Of a stretch of DNA of 64,000 bases, positions 42,833 to 50,290 are shown one piece after another. The notes beneath the pieces are model-generated. The model was given only the letters and a program-made list of their open reading frames with translations. It searched no databases and had not been told where the DNA came from. Made by a program: the position numbers and the translations under genes. The DNA lies in assembly GCF_031624635.1 (NCBI RefSeq), contig NZ_JAMQOQ010000006.1:1-64000 (forward strand). The letters are read 5' to 3'. The DNA is from Halogeometricum sp. S3BR5-2. GTDB lineage: Archaea > Halobacteriota > Halobacteria > Halobacteriales > Haloferacaceae. How positions within the stretch are numbered: the stretch's first letter is position 1; each line of letters starts with the position of its first letter.

Positions 42833-44695
42833 ATGCTGAATTATATGTCCCGTGACGAAGTGATTTCAGACAGAATGTCCCGGCTGGCAACACTCGTGGT
42901 CGCCCTCCTGCTCGTCACGGCGGGCTGCACCGCTGCGGGTACGCAATCGGCATCCTCCGACCGCGATATCGTGAGGAGCAACGAATCGGTAGACAGCACG
43001 GCGGCCGAATCGGCGGGCGAGGAGGCCGCCGCCTCCGCGGCCTCCGCGACGGCGACGGACGCTCGGTCCGCGACCGCTCCCGCGACGGACGCGGGCGAAA
43101 CGACGGCGAGCGATGACGCGGAGACGACGACGCAGACGCAGTCGCAGTCGAACGAGGACCCCTCCTCGGACTCGGACGACGAGTCCTCCTCCGACGACGA
43201 GTCGAGTGCGTCGAACGGCGGCGCGTCGGACTCCTCCACCTCCGACGGCACGTCGGACGCTGACGCCGAAACCGACGACACGTCCGAGAGTGAAACGGCG
43301 ACTACCGGCGACGAGACGGCTGCGTCGTCCGCGAGCGCCCTCGAAGCCGAGACCGAAGTGCGGACCGAGTGGAACGTGACTGTCACGACGGTCGCCGACG
43401 GCGACAGCCTCCTCGTGGAGTTCCCCGACGGTCGCCTGGAGAAAGTTGACCTCGTCGGCGTCGACGCCCCCGACGGCGACTACAGCGAAGACGACTTCAA
43501 CGGGATGGTGACGAAGGACGGCGGCGAAGCGTGGCTGAACGACTGGGGCGGCAAGACCACCGGCTTCGTGAGCGACGAAATCGGCGGGCGAGAGGTGCGA
43601 ATCCACGTGGATTCGGTCGCGGACCGCCGCGACGACTCCGGCACCCTCCAAGTGTACGTCGACGATGGCGACACCGCCACGCTAAACGCCGACCTGATAG
43701 AGCGCGGTTACGCGGAAGTCGCCGACTACCAGTTCTCGAAGAAGACCGAGTTCGAGCAGGAAGAGCAGAACGCCCGTCACGGCTACGACGGCCTCTGGCG
43801 CTTCTACGAGTCGGACCCCCTCGCGGGCCTCCCCGACGCGGACGACGAGACCGAGACCGAAACGCCGACTGAGACTGAGACTGAGACCGAGACCGAAACG
43901 CCGACTGAGACTGAGACTGAGACCGAAACTGAACCCGAACCGCAGACCGAGTGGACCGTGACGGTCACGATGGCCGCCACGGGCGACAGTCTCCTCGTGG
44001 AGTTCCCCGACGGTCGCCTAGAGAAAGTTGACCTCGTCGGCGTCGACGCCCCCGACGGCGACTACAGCGAAGACGACTACCGCGGCATGGCCACCGAAGA
44101 GGGCGGCGAGGCGTGGCTGAACGACTGGGGCGGACAGGCGACCGGATTCGTCGCCCGCGAGGTCGAGGGCCGAGAAGTCACCATCTACGTGGACTCGGTC
44201 GCGGACCGCCGCGACGACTCCGGCACCCTTCAGGTGTACGTCGACGACGGCGACACCGCTACGCTCAACGCCGACTTGGTCGAACGCGGCTACGCCCAAG
44301 TCGCCGACTACCCGTTCTCGAAGGAGGACGAGTTCGAGCAGGAAGAGCAGAACGCGTATCAGGGTTACAACGGCCTCTGGCGCTTCTACGAACCGAACCC
44401 GCTCGCCGGTCTTCCCGAGTCGGACGAAGAGACGAGCGAGGAGACGGTGACGGAGACGGAAACAGAGACCGAGACGGAACCCGAGGTCGAATCGACGACC
44501 GAAACCGAAACGGCGAGTGAGACCACGACGGAGACCGCGGTCGAGACCGAGACCGCCACCGAGACCGCGACCGAGACGGCAGTCGAAACCGAAACCGTCA
44601 CCGAGAGCGAGACGGAGAGCGACGAGACGGCGACGGCGACCGCCGCGGAGTCGACCCCGTCCGAGACCGAGGCGCCGACGAACGCGAGCGCGTGA
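42833..44695 (+). CDS. Lipoprotein with two tandem staphylococcal-nuclease-like domains
   Basis: A 620-residue exported protein. After MLNYMSRDEV a signal with lipobox TAGC (about residue 31) anchors it, and a Ser/Thr/Asp/Glu-rich stalk follows. Two SNase-like domains occupy about residues 182-335 and 375-530; a Glu-Thr repeat linker separates them and another Glu/Thr-rich stretch ends the protein. Conserved strands include DLVGVDAPDGDY, GYAEVADYQF and LWRFYESDPLAGLP. In copy one the calcium Asp pair D189-G-D191 is intact, but R35, T41, E43 and R87 of S. aureus nuclease align with D206, A212, D214 and S269. In copy two D189 is T383. Catalysis is therefore doubtful in both. The start uses a GGAG box. 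Confidence 0.8.
   Translation: MLNYMSRDEVISDRMSRLATLVVALLLVTAGCTAAGTQSASSDRDIVRSNESVDSTAAESAGEEAAASAASATATDARSATAPATDAGETTASDDAETTTQTQSQSNEDPSSDSDDESSSDDESSASNGGASDSSTSDGTSDADAETDDTSESETATTGDETAASSASALEAETEVRTEWNVTVTTVADGDSLLVEFPDGRLEKVDLVGVDAPDGDYSEDDFNGMVTKDGGEAWLNDWGGKTTGFVSDEIGGREVRIHVDSVADRRDDSGTLQVYVDDGDTATLNADLIERGYAEVADYQFSKKTEFEQEEQNARHGYDGLWRFYESDPLAGLPDADDETETETPTETETETETETPTETETETETEPEPQTEWTVTVTMAATGDSLLVEFPDGRLEKVDLVGVDAPDGDYSEDDYRGMATEEGGEAWLNDWGGQATGFVAREVEGREVTIYVDSVADRRDDSGTLQVYVDDGDTATLNADLVERGYAQVADYPFSKEDEFEQEEQNAYQGYNGLWRFYEPNPLAGLPESDEETSEETVTETETETETEPEVESTTETETASETTTETAVETETATETATETAVETETVTESETESDETATATAAESTPSETEAPTNASA
43402..43496 (+). repeat. First copy of a near-identical 95-bp segment in the nuclease-like gene
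   Basis: These 95 bp match 43984-44078 with only two differences, while flanking parts of the two domains have drifted more. The offset is 582 bp (194 codons), in frame. Confidence 0.85.
43984..44078 (+). repeat. Second copy of the near-identical 95-bp segment
   Basis: Partner of the copy at 43402-43496. It contains the domain strand with the D-A-P-D sequence. The shared nucleotide identity suggests recent duplication or gene conversion. Confidence 0.85.
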
Positions 44696-44859
44696 GGACG
44701 CGGACGGCGTCCGGCCGAAGAACGAATTCGATTTTTACGGCACCGACGCCCCGCGAGCGGCGTCTCTGTTCGGAGTGTGCGTGTGATTCGCACACATCGT
44801 TCTCGGCAGGCGGGAGTTACCGGTATCCGATATGTAGCGGCGGCGACGAGGGTGAAGTG

Positions 44860-46008
44860 ATGAAGGGTGAAATCGGTGCTCCCGGGGACGGAATCTCGCG
44901 ACGACAGTTCCTCGCCGCGACGGGGTCGACGGGCGTGGCCGCCGCGGCCGGGTGTCTGACCAGTTCGACGCCGACGGTCACGAAGGTGGACCCGGCGGGG
45001 GCCGCGGCGCAGGTCGCGAGCGACCTCCCGACGACCGGACGGCCGGAGGTGGTCGACCTCGAAGAACGGGGCAACCACGTGACGCTGAGAGCGGTGAACG
45101 CGGTGCACCACGTGCACCCGGGCGAGACGATGAACGGACCCATCACACTCCCCGTCGTGTGGGCGTGGCAGGCCGACGACGGGACGCCGTCGGTGCCGGG
45201 ACCCATCCTCCGGGTCACGGAGGGACAGGAGTTCAGCGTCACCCTCGACAACACGGGGATGGACATGCCGCACACGTTCCACGTCCACGGCCTGCGGAAG
45301 ACGTGGGAGAACGACGGCGTGCCGACGACGACGGGCGTCACCGTCGAACCCGGGCAGAAGCACACCTACGAGTTCACGGCCAACGTGGCGGGGACGCACC
45401 TGTACCACTGCCACTACCAGACGCCGCGGCACATGGACATGGGGATGTACGGCGTCCTGCGGGTCGAACCCGAGGGGTACGAGCGCGCCGACAAGGAGTA
45501 CTACATGACGGTCAAGGAGTGGGACACGCGCCTCTCGCGGCAGTACGGCGGCGAGGACGTCGTCTACGACATCACCGGTCGACAGATGGACACGTTCACC
45601 GTCAACGGGAAGTCGGCGCCGGCGACGTTCCACCCCGAGACGGGGTCGCCCCTCATCGTCGACCCCGGCGACACGGTCCGCATCCACTGGGTGAACGGCG
45701 GCTTCCAGGCGCACCCGATGCATCTGCACAACCACCGCTTCCGCGTCGTCGAGAAGGACGGGTCGCCCATCCCCGAAGCGATGCAGATCGAACAGGACGT
45801 GGTGAACGTCGCGCCCGCGGAGCGCTACACGATAGAGTTCGAGGCGGACGCCGACCCCGGCATCTACCTCGTCCACTGCCACAAGGTCGACCACGTCCGC
45901 AACGGGTCGTCGTACCCCGGCGGGATGCTCACGGCCGTCGTCTACACGCCCGTCATGGACACCGACCTGTTCAAGCGGGTGATGGCGTACGCGGGGTACG
46001 AGGCGTAG
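44860..46008 (+). CDS. Two-domain multicopper oxidase
   Basis: A 382-residue exported protein with twin-arginine signal (SRRQFLAATGSTG) and lipobox AAGC. Domain one (about 55-210) holds HTFHVHG and HCHYQTPRHMDMGM; domain two (about 230-375) holds HPMHLHNHRF and HCHKVDHVRNGSSYPGGM. Both domains carry an H-C-H and later His and Met, so each may bind type 1 copper, with the trinuclear cluster between subunits as in type A two-domain oxidases. The substrate may be a phenol, Cu(I), Fe(II) or nitrite-like compound. The ATG at 44860 follows a GAGGGTGAAG purine box. The halocyanin gene starts 2 nt after its stop. Confidence 0.88.
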   Translation: MKGEIGAPGDGISRRQFLAATGSTGVAAAAGCLTSSTPTVTKVDPAGAAAQVASDLPTTGRPEVVDLEERGNHVTLRAVNAVHHVHPGETMNGPITLPVVWAWQADDGTPSVPGPILRVTEGQEFSVTLDNTGMDMPHTFHVHGLRKTWENDGVPTTTGVTVEPGQKHTYEFTANVAGTHLYHCHYQTPRHMDMGMYGVLRVEPEGYERADKEYYMTVKEWDTRLSRQYGGEDVVYDITGRQMDTFTVNGKSAPATFHPETGSPLIVDPGDTVRIHWVNGGFQAHPMHLHNHRFRVVEKDGSPIPEAMQIEQDVVNVAPAERYTIEFEADADPGIYLVHCHKVDHVRNGSSYPGGMLTAVVYTPVMDTDLFKRVMAYAGYEA

Positions 46009-46010
46009 CC

Positions 46011-47039
46011 ATGACCGACTGCACGCGGCGGGACGTGCTCGCCGGCACCGGCGCGCTGGTCGGGGCGGGACTCGTCGGCGGACCGTTCCTCGCGCGTCCG
46101 GTCCGCGCCGCGGAGGAGACGGACCTGACCGAGTGGTTCGCGAAGACCGACGGCGCCGACGCCGTCGTCGACGCTACCGGCGAGAGCGAAGTCGCGGTAG
46201 AAGTGGGCTCGCCCGGCAACGGCGGCGACTTCGGGTTTTCGCCCCCCGTCGTCCGCGTCGACCCCGGCGCGACCGTGACGTGGGAGTGGACGGGGGCGGG
46301 CGGCAGCCACAACGTCGTCGCCGAGGACGGGTCCTTCGAGTCGGCGTACCACTCCGAAGCGGGCGCGACGTTCTCGGCGGACGCCCCCTCGTCGGGCGTC
46401 GTCCCTTACGCTTGCGTACCCCACTCGGCGATGGGGATGCGGGGAGCCCTCGTCGTCGGCGACGCCGCGGTGACGCTTCCCGGCGGAGCCGGAGGGGAGA
46501 GCGGGTCCGATGCCGGCGCTGGCGGCGGAGACGGTAACGCGGAGAAACCGTCGTTCGACGGCTGGTTGGACGGCACGGACAACTACGACGGCGTCGCGGA
46601 CCGCCGCGGCGAGTCGGAGGTGACCGTCGAAGTCGGCGCGATGGGTAACGGCGGCGAGTTCGCCTTCGAACCCGCGGCGATACGCGTCGACCCGGGCACG
46701 ACCGTCGTCTGGGCGTGGACGGGGACCGCCGGCGCCTACGACGTGGTTGACGAGGAACTCGGCTACGCGAGCGAACGGGTCCGCGGGACGGGCCACGAGT
46801 TCGCCCTCGCGTTCGACGGCGACGGCCTCTCGAAGTACGAGTGCACGACGTACGCCGACCGCGGGATGCGCGGCGTCGTCATCGTCGGCGAGGGGCCGGT
46901 GGACACGCTCACGCCGCGGGGCGTCGCCGCCGTCGCCGGCGCGACCGGACTGCTCGCGGCCGTCGGGGCCGCGGGACTCAGACTGCACCTACAGACGTCG
47001 TCGCAGTACGACCCGAACGCCGACGCCGGCGACCGCTGA
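46011..47039 (+). CDS. Double halocyanin-domain copper protein
   Basis: A 342-residue exported protein with a twin-arginine-like signal (MTDCTRRDVLAGTG), two cupredoxin domains and a C-terminal membrane helix (about residues 315-330). Domain one has all type 1 ligands: H100 (GSHNVV), C135, H138 and M143 (YACVPHSAMGM). Domain two keeps C278 and M286 but has Y243 and Y281 where the histidines should be (GAYDVV, YECTTYADRGM), so it should not bind copper normally. It starts 2 nt after the oxidase stop and is a likely electron partner of that oxidase. The second domain may be structural or bind a partner. Confidence 0.9.
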   Translation: MTDCTRRDVLAGTGALVGAGLVGGPFLARPVRAAEETDLTEWFAKTDGADAVVDATGESEVAVEVGSPGNGGDFGFSPPVVRVDPGATVTWEWTGAGGSHNVVAEDGSFESAYHSEAGATFSADAPSSGVVPYACVPHSAMGMRGALVVGDAAVTLPGGAGGESGSDAGAGGGDGNAEKPSFDGWLDGTDNYDGVADRRGESEVTVEVGAMGNGGEFAFEPAAIRVDPGTTVVWAWTGTAGAYDVVDEELGYASERVRGTGHEFALAFDGDGLSKYECTTYADRGMRGVVIVGEGPVDTLTPRGVAAVAGATGLLAAVGAAGLRLHLQTSSQYDPNADAGDR

Positions 47040-47050
47040 GCGGCGTCGGC

Positions 47051-47344
47051 TCAGTCGACGTTCGGCGCTTTTTCGTCGGTCCGACCCGGCAGCTCTATCT
47101 CGATTTCGAGCTCCGGTTCGCCGACGCCCTCGAAGTCTATCTCCAGTTCGACGGGTTCGCCGAACGCGAAGGGAAGCTCCCACTCGTCGGTCGAGAGGGT
47201 GAGTTCGTCGCCGTCGCGGAGTTGTTCGCCGAGTGCGACGAGGAACTCTCCCGCCTCGATGGCGTCGAGTCGGAACTCCTGTTCAAAGTCGCGTCCCGAC
47301 CGGATGACGGTCCGCTCGGAGTCGGTCTCGGGGTCGTCGCTCAT
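47051..47344 (-). CDS. Amphi-Trp domain protein
   Basis: A 97-residue acidic protein matching the amphi-Trp pattern: SGRDFEQEFRLDAIEAGEFLVALGEQLRDGDELTL followed by VELEIDFEG and a tail rich in Glu. Such proteins are small, haloarchaeal and of unknown role; some are linked to stress. Its ATG overlaps the stop of the 57-residue gene by 4 nt, and both share one iron-box promoter. Confidence 0.85.
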   Translation of the reverse strand: MSDDPETDSERTVIRSGRDFEQEFRLDAIEAGEFLVALGEQLRDGDELTLSTDEWELPFAFGEPVELEIDFEGVGEPELEIEIELPGRTDEKAPNVD

Positions 47345-47514
47345 CGTTTTTCACCCACGTCGAGCGTGAGGTCGCTGGCTATCCAGCCGTCGGCGTTCCC
47401 CGATTCGAGGAACACCGACCGACCGGGACGGCTCTCGCAGACGGATACCTGGGGCGCAGCGGCCGATTCGGACTCGGTCGTCCCCTCCTCTGACAGTCGT
47501 CGTTCGACGCTCAT
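47341..47514 (-). CDS. Small conserved-looking haloarchaeal protein (57 aa)
   Basis: Found by hand translation: MSVERRLSEE, an Asp/Glu/Ser-rich first half, then VFLESGNADGWIASDL and TLDVGEKR. The V-F-x-x-x-G-N-x-x-x-W-I-x-S-D motif resembles a short domain seen in other haloarchaeal proteins whose function is unknown to me. Its stop overlaps the start of the amphi-Trp gene (ATGA). Nine bases before the ATG is an iron-box palindrome. High coding quality (no rare codons, acidic) supports it despite its size. Confidence 0.7.
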   Translation of the reverse strand: MSVERRLSEEGTTESESAAAPQVSVCESRPGRSVFLESGNADGWIASDLTLDVGEKR

Positions 47515-47522
47515 CGCGAGTG

Positions 47523-47538
47523 TTTAGGCGGGCCTAAA
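47523..47538. promoter_or_regulatory. DtxR-family iron box upstream of the amphi-Trp operon
   Basis: TTTAGGCGGGCCTAAA is a 7-bp inverted repeat (TTTAGGC/GCCTAAA) around a 2-base centre. It lies at the transcription start region of the 57-residue gene (start at 47514). The pattern TTAGG-N-CCTAA is that recognised by DtxR/IdeR and archaeal Idr/SirR repressors, so iron-dependent repression is likely. Confidence 0.65.
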
Positions 47539-47591
47539 GTGAAAAAGGAAGCGGTTCGAGTCGGCGGGAATGGGCGGGGCCGAGAGGACGG

Positions 47592-47762
47592 TCACCGAGC
47601 GTCCGTGTCGGTGCCGGTGTCGAGGTCGGTGTCGGATTCCTCCCCGTCGGCGCTGTCGTCGCCTCCGCCGTCGGTCGCCTCGCCCCCGGCGGAGAACCCG
47701 AACAGCGAGAGCAACGCCCACGCCCACGCGTCGCCGCGGGTCCGCCGCGCGTCGCTCGTCAT
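47592..47762 (-). CDS. Small acidic protein (56 aa) coupled to the upstream gene
   Basis: Found by hand translation: MTSDARRTRGDAWAWALLSLFGFSAGG followed by a Gly/Asp/Glu/Ser tail. Residues about 12-24 include WAWALLSLFGF, a possible membrane-associated patch. Its ATG overlaps the stop of the 332-residue gene by 4 nt (ATGA), so it is co-translated. No family recognised. Confidence 0.6.
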   Translation of the reverse strand: MTSDARRTRGDAWAWALLSLFGFSAGGEATDGGGDDSADGEESDTDLDTGTDTDAR

Positions 47763-48757
47763 CGGCTCTCACCCGCCGGTCGAATCCGAGCGCACGTCAG
47801 CCCCGCCGGTTCGTCCGTCGCGGAGAACGCGAACGCGACCCGCCAGCCCTCGTCCGTCTCGGTCACGCGGAGCGCCGACGGCGGGCGGTCGGGCCGGCGA
47901 CGCGAGAGTTCGAGGACGACCGGGAGCACGGGGAGTCGGCCGTCCCGCGCCGAGAGCGCGTAGCCGGAGACGTCCGCCACCACGGTCCGCGCGCCGTCGG
48001 TCGACGCCGCGGATGCCGGGGGCGCCGACGGACGGCTGTAGTCGCCGACGAGGCCCAACTCGCGGAGGCGGGCGAGCGTCGCCGTCACCGACGCGTCGGT
48101 TCCGTCGCGTGTCTCGTCCCCCTCCGCCGGCGCGGGCGCCGCGGCGCCGGCCCGGTCGGTCGGAACGTCGGGGGCGAGTCGGTCGGCGGCGCGCGCGAGC
48201 ACGTCCGCCTGCTCGGCGGGCGAGAGCCGTCCGTCGAGTTCCGTCGCCATGCTCTCGAGGAGGCACAGACAGAGGTCGTCGGGGTCGGGGACGCACTCGG
48301 CGAGTTCGAAGTAAGCGTCCATCACCGCCGTCTCGACGGCGCCGTACCCCGCGTCGGAGAGCGTCTCGAACACCGCCGCCGCGACGCCGTGACAGAATTC
48401 GACGCGCCGCGACCGGACGGCGTCGCCCGCGGCCGCTTCCCGCGGGGCGGAACCCGCGGCGTCGAACGGCGTCCGCTTCCCGTTCGCGGCGTCGGTTCGC
48501 GGACGGCCGGGTGCGCCGACGCGCTGGCAGACGACGAGGTCGTAGAAGGGGAGTTGCGGGTCGTACCGGCGGAGCGCCGTGCGGTACTGTTCGGCCGCCC
48601 GCGCGGCGTTCCGCGCGACGGCGCGGCTCTCGAAACGCCGGCCCGCGACCGGAACCGGCCGCTCGCCGGTGCGCCCGCAGACGAGGGCGAACTCCCCCTC
48701 GTCGTCCGCCAGCGCTTCGACGTGTTCGCGTATCTCGACCAGCGTCGTTCCGACCAT
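47759..48757 (-). CDS. Haloarchaeal protein of unknown function under an iron box (332 aa)
   Basis: The N-terminus (MVGTTLVEIREHVEALADDEGEFALVCGRTGERPVPVAG) has a beta-strand pattern similar to a small haloarchaeal domain. The centre has cysteines in LVVCQRV and EFCHGVA, and the segment LCLCLLESMATELDG; the tail has ALRVTETDEGWRVAFAF. No catalytic motif is recognised. A GGAGGT box 6 nt before the ATG (48764-48769) indicates a leadered mRNA starting near the iron box 72 nt further upstream. It begins an operon with the 56-residue gene. Its iron regulation suggests a role in iron or redox handling (inference). Confidence 0.7.
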   Translation of the reverse strand: MVGTTLVEIREHVEALADDEGEFALVCGRTGERPVPVAGRRFESRAVARNAARAAEQYRTALRRYDPQLPFYDLVVCQRVGAPGRPRTDAANGKRTPFDAAGSAPREAAAGDAVRSRRVEFCHGVAAAVFETLSDAGYGAVETAVMDAYFELAECVPDPDDLCLCLLESMATELDGRLSPAEQADVLARAADRLAPDVPTDRAGAAAPAPAEGDETRDGTDASVTATLARLRELGLVGDYSRPSAPPASAASTDGARTVVADVSGYALSARDGRLPVLPVVLELSRRRPDRPPSALRVTETDEGWRVAFAFSATDEPAGLTCARIRPAGESR

Positions 48758-48828
48758 CCGGCTACCTCCGCCCCGCGTCGGAACGCCGCGTCGGTTCCGC
48801 TCCGTTCGTCGCCTCGCCGAGCATACTC

Positions 48829-48844
48829 TTTAGGCTAGCCTAAA
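48829..48844. promoter_or_regulatory. Perfect DtxR-family iron box upstream of the 332-residue gene
   Basis: TTTAGGCTAGCCTAAA is a perfect 16-bp palindrome, the same half-site as in the box at 47523-47538. It lies between the stop of the transporter gene at 48871 and the start of the iron-box gene at 48757, so it controls the latter. Confidence 0.75.
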
Positions 48845-48870
48845 ACATCAAAACGTTTTCGCTCGGCGAG

Positions 48871-50151
48871 TCAGTCGCTCGCGGCCGTCTCGCTCGTCCG
48901 ATTCGACGACTGGACGCGTCCGATGCGCCAGCGGAGGACGAGGACCGTGACGAGTCCGAGGACGAGGGCCGCGTTCATGACGTACAGCGCGCTCGTGTAG
49001 TTGCCCGTCGCCTCGAGGACGAACGAGGCGAGTTGCGGGCCGGCGACGCCCGCGACGCCCCACGCGGTGAGGGCGTAGCCGTGGATGGCGCTGACCTCGT
49101 CGGTGCCGAAGAGGTCGCTGAGGTACGCCGGGAGACAGGCGAACCCGCCGCCGTAGCAGGTGATGACGAGGAACATGACCGCCGCGAGCGTCCAGACGGC
49201 CGTTATCGCCGGCATCACGAAGAAGGCGACTATCTGGATGACCATGAACGCCCCGTACGTGGTCGTCCGGCCGACGTAGTCGGAGAGCGTCGACCAGAAG
49301 ATGCGGCCGCCGCCGTTGAAGATGCCGATGTAGCCGGTGATGAACGCCGCCGTCGTCGCCGTCGCGCCGCCGACCTGCTGGAGCATGGGCGAGGCGAACG
49401 CGAGCAGCATGATGCCCGCGGAGACGTTGATGAAGACGATGAGCCACACCATCCAGAAGCGCGGCGTCGTCCGCGCCTGCTTCGCGGTGAGGTTGTCCAG
49501 TCCCGACAGCGCGCTCTTGGCCTTCTCGTGGGCGTTCTCCTCGTCCTCCATCCCCGCCGGAAGCCACCCTTCCGGCGGCTTCGCGAGGTAACTCGCGCCG
49601 AGCGACATCAGAACGAAGTACAGCACGCCGAGGGCGAAGAACGTCGTCGCGACGTCGGTGCTCTGGATAAGGAAGTTCCCGAGCGGACCGGTCAGGAGGG
49701 CGCCGGCGCCGAAGCCCATGACCGCGAGGCCCGTCGCCATCCCGCGGCGGTCGGGGAACCACTCGACGAGCGTTCCGATGGGGGAGATGTAGCCGAGGCC
49801 GAGTCCCATCCCGCCGACGACGCCGAACGTGGCGAGAAACAGCGGGAGGCTTCCGAGGAGGACGCTGACGCCCGACCCGACCATCCCGAGACCGTACAGG
49901 ACGGCCGCGGACAACCCGGCCAGCCGCGGTCCGTACTCCTCGACGTACTTGCCGAGGAAGGCGGCCGTGATTCCGAGCACGAAGATGGCGATGGAGAACG
50001 CGAGCGTGACGCTCGACGTCCCCCACCCCTGCGTCTCGTTCAGCGGTATCTGGTAGATACTGTACGCGTAGATACTCCCGATGGACAGGTGAATCGCCAC
50101 CGCCGAGAGGGCGATGAGCCACCGGTTTTTGTCCGCCGTCGTTCGAGACAT
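48871..50151 (-). CDS. OFA-family major facilitator (oxalate/formate antiporter-like)
   Basis: A 426-residue twelve-helix transporter. The N-terminal IHLSIGSIYAYSIYQIPLNET and the GGMGLGLGYISPIGTLVEWFPDRRGMATGLAVMGFG motif, followed later by CYGGGFACLPAYLSDLFGT, are typical of the oxalate:formate antiporter family. Members exchange monocarboxylates or take up oxalate; in this neighbourhood substrates linked to the cox-like enzyme are possible. The upstream A/T-rich segment with TTTTGAATTAAC about 30 nt before the ATG is a promoter. Confidence 0.85.
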   Translation of the reverse strand: MSRTTADKNRWLIALSAVAIHLSIGSIYAYSIYQIPLNETQGWGTSSVTLAFSIAIFVLGITAAFLGKYVEEYGPRLAGLSAAVLYGLGMVGSGVSVLLGSLPLFLATFGVVGGMGLGLGYISPIGTLVEWFPDRRGMATGLAVMGFGAGALLTGPLGNFLIQSTDVATTFFALGVLYFVLMSLGASYLAKPPEGWLPAGMEDEENAHEKAKSALSGLDNLTAKQARTTPRFWMVWLIVFINVSAGIMLLAFASPMLQQVGGATATTAAFITGYIGIFNGGGRIFWSTLSDYVGRTTTYGAFMVIQIVAFFVMPAITAVWTLAAVMFLVITCYGGGFACLPAYLSDLFGTDEVSAIHGYALTAWGVAGVAGPQLASFVLEATGNYTSALYVMNAALVLGLVTVLVLRWRIGRVQSSNRTSETAASD

Positions 50152-50290
50152 GCTCTATAATAATAATTTGTTAATTCAAAAGCCTGCTGGCAGTCAGAAA
50201 AAGGATGTTAGACGTATTGGAGATAATGTTGCCGCTTGAGCGAGAATTGTTCGCCCGAAGCCGGTCGGGGCGGACGGGAACGAGGGCGTT

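Noticed and set aside
43850-43945. The Glu-Thr repeat DNA as a mobile or CRISPR-like repeat
   Set aside because: The 6-bp units encode Glu-Thr in frame as a flexible linker in a secreted protein, and no spacer structure exists.
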